A stretch of DNA of 64,000 nucleotides, from the NCBI GenBank assembly GCA_023228285.1, contig JALOBM010000001.1, positions 62,001 to 126,000 on the forward strand, written 5' to 3'. This DNA comes from Candidatus Cloacimonadota bacterium. Its GTDB lineage: Bacteria > Cloacimonadota > Cloacimonadia > Cloacimonadales > Cloacimonadaceae. The stretch's first letter is position 1, and each line of letters opens with the position of its first letter. The position numbers and the translations under genes were made by a program. Shown piece by piece: positions 50,121-58,455 of this stretch. The notes under the pieces are model-generated. The model saw only the letters and a program-made list of their open reading frames with translations, had not been told where the DNA came from and did no database searches.

Positions 50121-50276
50121 ATTATCAACAGATGATAAAGAATGGATGTTAATCATCTGGGAGCCATCAATCCTGGACATATCCACATATAAATGAAGTT
50201 CATCCAAAGCTTTTTTCTTGACTGAATATCCTTTGGCACAAAAACTTGGAATCTATGTTAATTATGGGAGAAAATG

Positions 50277-52124
50277 ATGTCCAGAAAGCAACAAGGGATG
50301 TTTACTGTATGTATCATGGCCTTTCTAATAATGGTCTCAGGACTTTATGGAAGCTTTTTCAGCCACAACTCTGAAGTGATGCCCATGGGGCAGATTGGTG
50401 GTGTGTTCAGAGCTGTAGATGGAACAGGGCTGGAAGATGTGCGAATCGATGTGTATCTTCAACAGGCTCAGGTGCGCAGCTTGCATACTGGCCCGCTGGG
50501 GGAATATAGCATCAAGTCCCTTGTTCCCGGTATCTACAGCCTGGAGTTTCAGCTTCCCGGTGCCGAGAGTATCCGGCAAGATGTGAGAGTGCATCCTGCC
50601 CGAAACAGCTTCTGTAACGTGCGGATGGAGTCTTCCCCCTCAATCGCTTTCATGCTTACTATCCCCATAATACCGGTTGAGCATTCGTCCCTGGATATGC
50701 TGATGCCTCAGCCGGTGCCGGTTAGTGGCGCTTATGCCGCACCATACATGCCTCCGGTATTACCTGAAGCATTTCTGCCCGTTAGTTCCATGCCTTTTTA
50801 TGATGTGTCTGCCAAACCTTTGACCGATGTATCTGTAAATGTGAACACAGCATATTTCAGTTATCTCCGCCGTCTTCTTTCTGCCGGCAGGCTGCCCAAT
50901 CCGAATGCTCCGAGAGTTGATGAGATGCTGGCTTATATGCAACCAGATATTTCTGGTTCGTCAGCAGATGCTTTCACAGTGGCAACCCAGATTATGCGGC
51001 ATCCCTATGATCCTGACCGGAGCTTTTTGTATGTGGGAATGAAGTCTCCCGTACTAAATACAGAGAAAGCAAATCCCCGAAACCTGTATGTGGTGCTGGA
51101 TTGTTCCGGCAGAATGGGAACTGAAGACAAGCTGTATCTGGCCAAAGAGAGCTTACGTTGTTTTATTGAGCAGATGAATCAGGACACCCGGCTCACAATT
51201 ATCTGCGCGCGACAAGATCCGCTTGTAATCTCGGTGGATGGCAAGGATAAAGCATCTGCTTACCTAGCTTTGGATAAGATATCGGCTTCTGGAAGCGGAA
51301 ATGTGATTGATGCGTTACAATTAGCACTACAGCAGGCCATAAAACTGGAGCATAATGGAACTGCACAGTTAGAGCATGGAATCTTCCCCAATACACTAAG
51401 TGTACCCATGTATGGCGAAATGTGGCTCTTCAGTGATGGCTTTTACTCTGAACAGATCCTGCAAGATATGGCTAGCACTCTGGCTCTGGCACACAAACAA
51501 GGGATTTTATGCACGATTTTAGGTTTGGGCTTGGATCTGTATCAGGATAACAATCTGTACAAGGTATCTGGTGAAAGTTCAGCAAGATACATCTATGTGG
51601 ATAGTCTGAAGGAATTCCAGCATCAACTCCAAGCGGGCCTATTGAAATATGTACCTCTTACAGCACAATATCTGCAGTTAAAGTTTGATTTTTCCGGTTC
51701 CAGCATTACCCGCTATCGTCAGATCGCAGTGAGTGGTATGGATGAGAGTAGCGCTACATCCAGTGCTTCGTTCACTCCAAATATGTTGACTTCGGGGCAG
51801 AGCATTTCCGCTTTGTTTGAGATAGAGTTGCCTGATACTGCCGATATCCAAAGCGATAGTGCGGGCAAGTTGATGCTTTACTATCATAGTCCTCATTCTG
51901 CAAAACCTCGCTACGAGGAGTATGATCCCAGCCTAACCGCCTCAGCTGAAGCGCAACAAGACATGCGGGATTATGTGTTTACTGCGCTCTTTGCTAAATT
52001 ACTCAGAGATGAGGTAGATGTCGATGGACTGTCCTGGCACAGTTTATGGGACTATGTGCAGAATTATGCCTCAGACTCAGAGCTGAAATTCATGATCCAA
52101 ACAGCCACCGAGTTACAACCGTAA
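50277..52124 (+). CDS. Exported VWA protein of the YfbK type with degenerate MIDAS
   Basis: With ATG 50277 (GGGAG 6 bases upstream) the product has 615 residues. It has an N-terminal hydrophobic segment, a carboxypeptidase-regulatory-like Ig domain (about 38-105) and the YfbK-type VWF N-terminal motif around residues 185-220 ('VNTAYFSYLRRLLSAGRLPN', then 'RVDEMLAYM'). A VWA domain runs from about 268 to 450, and a DUF3520-like C-terminal region follows. The metal site reads D275-C-S277-G-R279, so the third Ser of DxSxS is replaced by Arg and metal binding is probably weakened. It precedes the sensor kinase by 20 bases and is likely part of the same signalling operon. Confidence 0.85.
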   Translation: MSRKQQGMFTVCIMAFLIMVSGLYGSFFSHNSEVMPMGQIGGVFRAVDGTGLEDVRIDVYLQQAQVRSLHTGPLGEYSIKSLVPGIYSLEFQLPGAESIRQDVRVHPARNSFCNVRMESSPSIAFMLTIPIIPVEHSSLDMLMPQPVPVSGAYAAPYMPPVLPEAFLPVSSMPFYDVSAKPLTDVSVNVNTAYFSYLRRLLSAGRLPNPNAPRVDEMLAYMQPDISGSSADAFTVATQIMRHPYDPDRSFLYVGMKSPVLNTEKANPRNLYVVLDCSGRMGTEDKLYLAKESLRCFIEQMNQDTRLTIICARQDPLVISVDGKDKASAYLALDKISASGSGNVIDALQLALQQAIKLEHNGTAQLEHGIFPNTLSVPMYGEMWLFSDGFYSEQILQDMASTLALAHKQGILCTILGLGLDLYQDNNLYKVSGESSARYIYVDSLKEFQHQLQAGLLKYVPLTAQYLQLKFDFSGSSITRYRQIAVSGMDESSATSSASFTPNMLTSGQSISALFEIELPDTADIQSDSAGKLMLYYHSPHSAKPRYEEYDPSLTASAEAQQDMRDYVFTALFAKLLRDEVDVDGLSWHSLWDYVQNYASDSELKFMIQTATELQP

Positions 52125-52144
52125 AACATGAGGATGTAGTGCGT

Positions 52145-54589
52145 ATGAAACTAAGAACGATAATTGTTTTTTTACTTTCGTTTCTATTGGGATCCTGTTG
52201 GTTCACACAAAGCTTTCTTACTCACGAACTGAAGCTTCAAAGGACAAATCGCTATGAAAATCCTGCAATCAACACAATCGTTGCCGATCTCAAAGGTGAT
52301 GGCAGAGAGCTTCAGATATCTGCATTCTATGAAAATAACTTGGGCAGGATCGAGATCAACAATCAAGAAGGTAAAACCATTTCACAAATCAACACTGCAA
52401 ATTATCGCCCAGGTGCCCTGAAAGTTCTTGAGAATCCGAAAGACAAAAGCACTTGGCTGTTTTACAGTATGAACAATGGTAGTACTTTATCCTTACGAGC
52501 TGCTAAATACACTTGGCAAGTACCTCTATTACGTGAAAACAAAGGCTTTGTGCCATATTACCGTGAAGATGAGCTGATGGACTTGGATTCCTACACCTGG
52601 ACCGCTTTCTTCGTCCCGCAGATAATTGATGATATCGATGGAGATGACAGGCTGGAGATCGTTTGTACAGCTTATGATGGTTACAGTTCAAATCCCAGGG
52701 GACTGATCGCCTATGATTGGGAAAGTGGGGCACAAAAATGGTTCTATCGCAGCCCGGCGGTTTTTTCCGGATTCTTCTATGATGACTTTGATCTGGATGG
52801 AAGCAAAGAGTTCCTGCTCTCAAACATCTCTTTCAACAACAATACTATGAGTATTGACGGTCTGAACGACTTCAGCGGGAACTTAGTGATACTGAACACT
52901 AAAGGTGAGCTGACCCATTTGCACAGGATCTTTGATGGTTTAGGCGCACTAACTGTGAACGTTGCGGATGTGGATCAGGACGGCAAGCTGGACATCTTTG
53001 CTGTAGCATCCACGCGGGGCAACAATACTGATGCCGATTGTATAATTCGGTTTAGCTACGACGATGGGCGCCTTATCCGCAAAAAGGAACTATCTTTACC
53101 CAAAAGCTTGATGATGTTTGATCATAATGATTTTTTGCAACGCATGGACAGCTCCTCAGAGTATCGCTTGATATTATCTGATGCATTGAGAGGCATTATA
53201 TGTTTTGACGAGGATTTGAACGAATGCCATAGCCGCACCGTCCGGAACGTGAAGCGTATCTGTACAATCACAGATATCGATCACAACGGTAAAAAAGAAA
53301 TAATTGCCCTGAATAACGAGGATGAACTGCAGGTTTTTAATCATGATCTGCTGGAAATAGCCCGCACACCCTTGTCTTTGGAGGATCAGAACCTGATGGG
53401 TATAAGAGTGATCAACCGTGCAGAGGGCATGCAAACCTCAATTGCAGTGATAATGGACAAATCTATCCACTTCTACTATCTGCAGCATATCTCATTTTTT
53501 CTCCTGGTATATCGCTTGTTGAAAGCCCATGCCCTATGGTTGATGTTGATCCTTCTGGCAATCGTTATCTACATGGGAATCTACATCAGTAAACGCAAGC
53601 AGGACGCCATCTCCACTTACAATCTACTGGATGAAGGCGTGTTTCTGGTAAACAAAAAGGGCTGTATCCTCTTTGCGAATAAAGTTGCTATTTCCATGGC
53701 TCCCCAAAATGAATCACGAAGTTATTGTAAGCATTTGCGCACCATCTCTCCAGATTTGGATGAAGCCCTGGCAAAGATGCGCCGCAGTATGTCCAGTCAG
53801 GAGCATCTGGAGATCATTCTAAATGGGAAACCGCTAAAAGTAAGCCTGCAAAGATCTCATAGCTATTCTGGTAGATACTTCATCTTTATGTACCGAAAAC
53901 TGGCGGATATTGAATCCGATACTCTGCAATGGGCAGAGACTGCACGCAGGCTCTCGCATCATGTTCGCCGGCACATCACAAACGTGATTCTGGCTCTGGA
54001 CCCCCTGGAAAAAGACTGCAGCCAGGAAGATGCCGAGTATCTGGATATCATCAAAAGCGAAATCGAAAAGGTACGCGTGTTCACACACGCATTCCAGCGC
54101 TTCACCGAAATGCACAATTACGATCTGAAAGTTCAGGATCTCATCCCTTCGGTGGAGCATGCTCTTAGCAACACCAAGATCCGGGATAACATCAAGATCA
54201 TTCGTAATTACAATCTAAAATCCATCCATGCTAAAATCGAGCCTATCCGCTTTGAAGAAGCCATTGTGAATATCATAAACAACGCCACGGAAGCCATGCC
54301 AGAAGGCGGCACCCTACACATCAGCATCCGTGAATTTCCTCTGCACCAAAGCCCCGGCGGCAACCTCAGCGTGTTAGTGGAGATTGAAGACTCCGGTAAA
54401 GGCATTCCCCAAAAATACATGGAAGATATCTGGAAACCGTTTTTCACTACAAATCAATCCGGAACCGGCATCGGCATTCCCGAAACCCGCAAAATCGTCG
54501 ATTCCATGGGCGGTCTGATCGACATCCAAAGCGAGGAGGGTCTGGGGACTACTGTTTCCATCTGGTTAAAAGGATCTCAAGATGAATAG
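52145..54589 (+). CDS. Sensor histidine kinase with FG-GAP-type extracellular domain
   Basis: The ATG at 52145 gives 814 residues. An N-terminal hydrophobic segment (ending Gly-Ser-Cys) leads into about 440 exported residues with Ca-loop repeats typical of FG-GAP/VCBS propellers: 'DDIDGDDRLEIVC', 'DVDQDGKLDIFAV', 'DIDHNGKKEIIAL'. A membrane segment follows (about 462-480), then a PAS-like region, a dimerisation segment with the H-box 'LSHHVRRHITNV', and a catalytic domain. The catalytic domain has 'EEAIVNIINNATEAM' (N box), 'IEDSGKGIP' (G1), 'WKPFFTT' (F) and 'SGTGIGIPETRKIV' (G2). It resembles NtrB/NtrY-type kinases. It overlaps its response regulator by 8 bases. Confidence 0.9.
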   Translation: MKLRTIIVFLLSFLLGSCWFTQSFLTHELKLQRTNRYENPAINTIVADLKGDGRELQISAFYENNLGRIEINNQEGKTISQINTANYRPGALKVLENPKDKSTWLFYSMNNGSTLSLRAAKYTWQVPLLRENKGFVPYYREDELMDLDSYTWTAFFVPQIIDDIDGDDRLEIVCTAYDGYSSNPRGLIAYDWESGAQKWFYRSPAVFSGFFYDDFDLDGSKEFLLSNISFNNNTMSIDGLNDFSGNLVILNTKGELTHLHRIFDGLGALTVNVADVDQDGKLDIFAVASTRGNNTDADCIIRFSYDDGRLIRKKELSLPKSLMMFDHNDFLQRMDSSSEYRLILSDALRGIICFDEDLNECHSRTVRNVKRICTITDIDHNGKKEIIALNNEDELQVFNHDLLEIARTPLSLEDQNLMGIRVINRAEGMQTSIAVIMDKSIHFYYLQHISFFLLVYRLLKAHALWLMLILLAIVIYMGIYISKRKQDAISTYNLLDEGVFLVNKKGCILFANKVAISMAPQNESRSYCKHLRTISPDLDEALAKMRRSMSSQEHLEIILNGKPLKVSLQRSHSYSGRYFIFMYRKLADIESDTLQWAETARRLSHHVRRHITNVILALDPLEKDCSQEDAEYLDIIKSEIEKVRVFTHAFQRFTEMHNYDLKVQDLIPSVEHALSNTKIRDNIKIIRNYNLKSIHAKIEPIRFEEAIVNIINNATEAMPEGGTLHISIREFPLHQSPGGNLSVLVEIEDSGKGIPQKYMEDIWKPFFTTNQSGTGIGIPETRKIVDSMGGLIDIQSEEGLGTTVSIWLKGSQDE

Positions 54590-55916
54590 CATACGTATTT
54601 TGATCGCTGATGACGATACGATATTTTGCAAGCTTATCGAAGATTTGTTGCGCAGGGAAGGCTATATTGTCCACTCCGCTTCCTGTATCGCAGAAGCACA
54701 GGCTGCATTGAACACATATAAGTTCGATTTGGTGATGCAGGACATGTGCTATCCTGCTCTGCAAGATGGTTTTGCCATGTTGGAAGAGCTGCATGAGCGT
54801 TATCCGGAAATGCCCATCCTAATGATCTCTGGCGCTGCGCACATTCCTGATGCTGTAAATGCCATCAAATACGGAGCTACAGATTTTATTGAAAAGCCTA
54901 TTGCCAAAGAGCATCTCATTATCCGGTTGGAACGGCTCAAAGACAACATCCTGATGCGCAGAAACCTGCATGGATTACAGCTTTCGTCGATCGGAATGAT
55001 AGGCAATTCCGAGCCCATGAAGCAAGTGTATGATTCCATCATCAAAGCATCACGTTTCGATACCCCGGTCCTTATTTGCGGTGAAACCGGGGTAGGTAAA
55101 GAATTGGCGGCTATGGCCATCCATCGTCTGTCTGATCTGCATGAAAAGAATCTGGTGACCATCAATTGTGCGTCCATACCCAGTGAGCTCTTTGAATCGG
55201 AACTGTTTGGCTACGAAAAGGGAGCTTTTACCGGAGCTACAAATTCTCACAAAGGCTATTTTGAGTATGCTCAGGGCAGTAGTATCTTTTTGGATGAGAT
55301 TGGTGAATTACCCATGACCGTACAGGCAAAACTGCTGCGAGTGATCTCCGAACAGGAGATTCAAAAGCTTGGAGGAGGCCCCTGCAAAGTTTCCACCCGC
55401 ATTATCAGCGCATCGAATAAAAACCTGCTGGATATGGTGGAAAATGCTTTATTTCGCGACGACCTCTACTATCGCATCAGCACCATTAAAATAGATATCC
55501 CGCCTTTGCGTAATCACCGTGATGACATCATCATTCTGGCGGATTACTTTTTACATTGCTTTTGCACCAGGCATCAGATTCCCCTCAAGATCATCTCCCC
55601 CTCTGCGGCCGCATGGCTGTTTGAGCAGGATTATCCCGGAAATGTAAGGGAGTTGAAAAACTCTGTGGAGCGCGCAGCTGTTTTTTCGATATCGCAGACC
55701 TTGAGTGTGGTAGATTTTACCACAAAGTATCCTGAACTCGATGACATTCCTACCTCATATCGGGAGACGGTACGTCAGTTTGAACGAAATTACCTGGAAA
55801 AGATACTCTTGATTCACGATGGAAACATTACTCGCGCAGCAAGTTACCTCCAGATGGATAAATCTAACCTCAGTAAGAAAATCAGCAGTCTGGGCATCGA
55901 ATTACCGGGTAAATAA
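54582..55916 (+). CDS. Sigma-54-dependent response regulator (NtrC family)
   Basis: The 444-residue protein has a receiver domain (1-120) with acidic residues D10-D12, phosphoacceptor D54 in 'LVMQDMCYP' and Lys in 'FIEKPI'. The AAA+ domain (about 140-375) has Walker A 'GETGVGKE', the sigma-54-contacting loop GAFTGA near residue 214, Walker B 'SIFLDEIGELP' and the arginine region 'LFRDDLYYRIS'. A Fis-type C-terminal helix-turn-helix ends 'NITRAASYLQMDKSNLSKKI'. It is an activator for RpoN holoenzyme, partnered with the kinase it overlaps. Its own 3' end contains one of two identical 19-bp dyads. Confidence 0.95.
   Translation: MNSIRILIADDDTIFCKLIEDLLRREGYIVHSASCIAEAQAALNTYKFDLVMQDMCYPALQDGFAMLEELHERYPEMPILMISGAAHIPDAVNAIKYGATDFIEKPIAKEHLIIRLERLKDNILMRRNLHGLQLSSIGMIGNSEPMKQVYDSIIKASRFDTPVLICGETGVGKELAAMAIHRLSDLHEKNLVTINCASIPSELFESELFGYEKGAFTGATNSHKGYFEYAQGSSIFLDEIGELPMTVQAKLLRVISEQEIQKLGGGPCKVSTRIISASNKNLLDMVENALFRDDLYYRISTIKIDIPPLRNHRDDIIILADYFLHCFCTRHQIPLKIISPSAAAWLFEQDYPGNVRELKNSVERAAVFSISQTLSVVDFTTKYPELDDIPTSYRETVRQFERNYLEKILLIHDGNITRAASYLQMDKSNLSKKISSLGIELPGK
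55706..55724. promoter_or_regulatory. Dyad TGTGGTA-N5-TACCACA, copy 1 (inside the activator gene)
   Basis: A perfect 7-bp inverted repeat with spacer GATTT lies within the coding sequence of the sigma-54 activator. With flanking bases, 23 bases are identical to the copy at 55954-55976. Likely a binding site for the Fis-type helix-turn-helix of that activator. Confidence 0.6.
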
Positions 55917-55957
55917 TACCATAATCTGACTAAATCTGCCTTCTACTGCGCCATGAG

Positions 55958-55976
55958 TGTGGTAGATTTTACCACA
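55958..55976. promoter_or_regulatory. Dyad TGTGGTA-N5-TACCACA, copy 2 (upstream of sigma-54 promoter)
   Basis: Identical to the dyad at 55706-55724; centres are 252 bases apart. It lies 41 bases after the activator stop and its centre is 74 bases before the -24 GG of the promoter at 56040, a usual place for an upstream activator sequence. Confidence 0.68.
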
Positions 55977-56039
55977 TCCGCTATCAGATAATTCCTCACA
56001 ACATATTGAATATCAATATAATATGATACTCATGATATT

Positions 56040-56055
56040 TGGTGCAAATCCTGCA
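56040..56055 (+). promoter_or_regulatory. Sigma-54 (-24/-12) promoter
   Basis: TGGTGCA-N4-CTGCA places GG at 56041-56042 and GC at 56053-56054, the invariant -24/-12 spacing of the TGGCACG-N4-TTGCW consensus, with three mismatches at less conserved positions. It is downstream of a sigma-54 activator gene and its presumed binding dyad. Predicted start about 56066. Confidence 0.6.
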
Positions 56056-56065
56056 ATATATTTAC

Positions 56066-56227
56066 GTACATCCATCATGGATCGTATATCTTCGCACGCA
56101 TTATTCGGTAGCGAGATAGCGCTGGGTGGATCAGGCAGAAGGGCGATCGGAAGGTTGTAGGATCTGTAGGCCGGGGCATCCTTCAGGGGTAATGGGCAGG
56201 CATCTATAATGGATGTAGGCTTTTTTT
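56066..56227 (+). ncRNA. Candidate sigma-54-dependent small RNA
   Basis: The roughly 160-base stretch after the promoter has no open frame with a ribosome site. It has nested complementary segments such as GAAGG...CCTTC (about 56149-56184). A 3' stem pairs GCATCC (56176-56181) with GGATGT (56211-56216), followed by AGGC and seven T residues (56221-56227) as an intrinsic terminator. I do not recognise it as a known RNA family. The two alternative stems share CATCC and may be mutually exclusive. Confidence 0.4.
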
Positions 56228-56408
56228 ACTATACCAATAAGGAGTATTGTGATATCTGTAGGCTGATGCCTCAATGAAGCAAAGGCTAGACCATATGGAT
56301 GGGCAACAAAGGGATAGTTCCGGCTTCAGACAGCAGGCTGAATGGCCGGATCATAGAAAGGATCTTGCATATACGCGGTGTGATATCCTTTTCTTTTTCA
56401 GGGTGACT

Positions 56409-57323
56409 TTATCGAACTCCCTCGGCAAACATGATTCCATGCCGTACACCCCGGTTGCTCACGATCAAGTTGCTGCTCTTTGTGCTATCCATGATTCTGC
56501 TGATGATCATCACCGCTGCCAGCATGATATCCACGCGGGAAGGATCCATGCCGGGAATGAGGCGGATTTGATCCAGAGTGAGTGCGCGATAGGTTCGTTC
56601 TTGACGCAGTATTTCGCTTCTACGCATTTCATAACCGTCAATTTCCTTCAGGGCTTCAGCTTCGTTTTTCCCTTCATTCATCAGTGCTACCATTGCGCAG
56701 GTGTACACTGCTCCACCGGTTCCCACCAATTTTTTGGCAAATGGGTTGTTCCAGGCTAGCTCTCGTTCCAATTCCATCTGAAGTCCCAGATACATACATT
56801 GCGTGGGTGGTTGTTTTCTGATAAATCTTTGGCTCAGGTTTACTGCTCCCAAGGGAAAACTCTTGCTGTAAAGTATCTTCTCATTGTTTCCTTTGATGAT
56901 CTCTGTGCTGGAACCACCGATGTCGAAGCAGTTTATGAATCCGGTTACACCTTTTGTGCCTATTACTCCGCGATATGCCGCTTCGGCCTCTTCTTCCCAT
57001 GTCAGGATGCGCAGCTTCAGGCCAAATTGTTCGCTGATGAGCTTTTTGATCTCGTCACTGTTTCTTGCGCGTCGCAAAGCTTCTGTAGCGATAAGGATGA
57101 TATCATCAGTCTCCGGGAAGCGTTTTTTAACGTCGTCGATAGTTTTCAGGATAGCTTTAATCCCCGCTGCAGTCATCATTTCTTTGCCGTTGATCTGGGA
57201 TGCCAACCGCAAAGGTAAGCGATAGAAGCAGCCTTCTTTGCCTTCCGACATATTTGCAGAAAGCACTTTAGCAGTGTTTGAACCAAACTCGATCAGAACT
57301 TTCAGGTCACTATTATGCTTCAT
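56409..57323 (-). CDS. ppx: Ppx/GppA exopolyphosphatase-family protein
   Basis: The ATG at 57323 has GGGGGAA just upstream and gives 304 residues; an earlier ATG at 57371 lacks a site. The ASKHA-fold phosphatase motifs are present: 'VLIEFGSNTAKVL' (phosphate-1), 'ATEALRRARNSDE', 'GFINCFDIGGSSTEII' (phosphate-2 with catalytic Glu nearby) and 'LVGTGGAVYTCA'. Members hydrolyse inorganic polyphosphate or pppGpp. The chain is near the short form of the family and lacks an HD domain. The first motif has Glu in place of the usual Asp. Confidence 0.87.
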   Translation of the reverse strand: MKHNSDLKVLIEFGSNTAKVLSANMSEGKEGCFYRLPLRLASQINGKEMMTAAGIKAILKTIDDVKKRFPETDDIILIATEALRRARNSDEIKKLISEQFGLKLRILTWEEEAEAAYRGVIGTKGVTGFINCFDIGGSSTEIIKGNNEKILYSKSFPLGAVNLSQRFIRKQPPTQCMYLGLQMELERELAWNNPFAKKLVGTGGAVYTCAMVALMNEGKNEAEALKEIDGYEMRRSEILRQERTYRALTLDQIRLIPGMDPSRVDIMLAAVMIISRIMDSTKSSNLIVSNRGVRHGIMFAEGVR

Positions 57324-57459
57324 AATTCCCCCATACTTCAAAATATAATGCGACTGAGGCAAATTGCCCAATGAATTCGGTTCATTTCCTATTTTTATTC
57401 TTTTGCTTTGTACATGTAGTATACTATATCACTATTGTCCCTCTATGGTTTATGCCGTT

Positions 57460-57540
57460 CTGAAGCAGATATAAAGCTGTTATCGTCCAGTGTTCACTCG
57501 ATTATAACGGCTTTATGACCCGTTGAACACAGCTTGATGT
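57460..57540 (-). repeat. Dispersed dyad repeat, copy 4
   Basis: GAAGCAGATATAAAGC, GTTATCGTCC, TTCACTCGATTATAACGGC occur in the same order as in the reverse complement of 38457-38594. It lies in the gap between the divergent ppx and tpiA genes. Confidence 0.65.
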
Positions 57541-57669
57541 TCCGGGCTTGATCTGTGGGGGTAAATGAATTGAAAGTTGCTGGCTGCTATGGGTTTCTCG
57601 GAAAAATCTTGACGTATCTTCGCCTTCCCCAAACTGGTATATATTAGATAAAATGAATCAGAGGTGAAC

Positions 57670-58455
57670 GTGCGAGAACTTATTATAGCCGGCAATTGGA
57701 AGATGCATAAGGGTTTAGATGAAGCCAAGCAGTTTTCTCGGAAACTCAGAGAGGCGTTGCAGGGTAAGAACACAGGCAATGTGATCCCAATCGTAGCACC
57801 TGCCTATCCTTTTTTGGCCGTATTACTCAGAGAATTTGACGACAGCCCTGTGAAAGTAGCCGCACAGGATGTGAGTGTACATGGCGATGGCGCATTTACT
57901 GGCGAAGTATCCGCAAACATGCTTGCTTCTCTGCAGCTGCCTTACTGTATTGTAGGGCATTCCGAGCGACGTGCATATCACGCCGAGAGCAACGAAATTG
58001 TACGGAAAAAAGCTATGAAGCTGATGCAACAGGGGATCGTTCCAATCCTTTGCATTGGAGAGACTTTAGAACAACGCGATGCCGGAATCACAGAGAAAGT
58101 GATCAAAGACCAGTTATCCGGATGCCTGTACCAGATCAATCTCTACAGCGGTAAAGAACTGATCATCGCCTACGAACCCGTGTGGGCCATTGGCACAGGT
58201 CGCACTGCCACGGGAGAGCAAGCTCAGCAAGTTCACGCTCTCATCCGAAAATGGCTGTCTGTAGCTTACCATGATGAATTGGCGGAATCGTTATGTATAC
58301 TGTATGGCGGAAGCGTGAAGCCGGAAAACATCTCTGAATTACTTAGCATGCCGGACATTGATGGCGGTTTGATCGGAGGAGCATCGCTGGACTCCGATTC
58401 TTATCTAAAAATGCTTGACATTGCACAACACTATGATATGGAGCACAATAGATGA
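57670..58455 (+). CDS. tpiA: Triosephosphate isomerase
   Basis: TpiA interconverts dihydroxyacetone phosphate and glyceraldehyde 3-phosphate. The start is most likely GTG at 57670, with AGAGG 5 bases upstream; GTG 57664 is an alternative. The 261-residue product has 'IAGNWKMHK' (substrate Lys), the catalytic His in 'IVGHSERR', the catalytic Glu in 'AYEPVWAIGTG', loop 6 and 'ILYGGSVKPEN'. An AT-rich TATATTAGATAAAAT stretch just upstream may hold the -10 element. Its stop overlaps the serS start. Confidence 0.96.
   Translation: MRELIIAGNWKMHKGLDEAKQFSRKLREALQGKNTGNVIPIVAPAYPFLAVLLREFDDSPVKVAAQDVSVHGDGAFTGEVSANMLASLQLPYCIVGHSERRAYHAESNEIVRKKAMKLMQQGIVPILCIGETLEQRDAGITEKVIKDQLSGCLYQINLYSGKELIIAYEPVWAIGTGRTATGEQAQQVHALIRKWLSVAYHDELAESLCILYGGSVKPENISELLSMPDIDGGLIGGASLDSDSYLKMLDIAQHYDMEHNR

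Larger units (their letters stand above)
55917..56408. other. Regulatory intergenic region with dyad, sigma-54 promoter and candidate RNA
   Basis: A 492-base gap without a supported protein-coding gene. It contains the second dyad (55958-55976), a sigma-54-type promoter (56040-56055), a candidate structured transcript ending at a T-run (56066-56227) and about 180 further bases with a T-rich stretch near 56390-56399, for which I see no function. Confidence 0.6.

Noticed and set aside
50234..50250. Sigma-54 promoter (TGGCAC...TTGG) upstream of the VWA gene
   Set aside because: The spacing is one base too long and the invariant -12 GC is GG, so it does not meet the -24/-12 rule.
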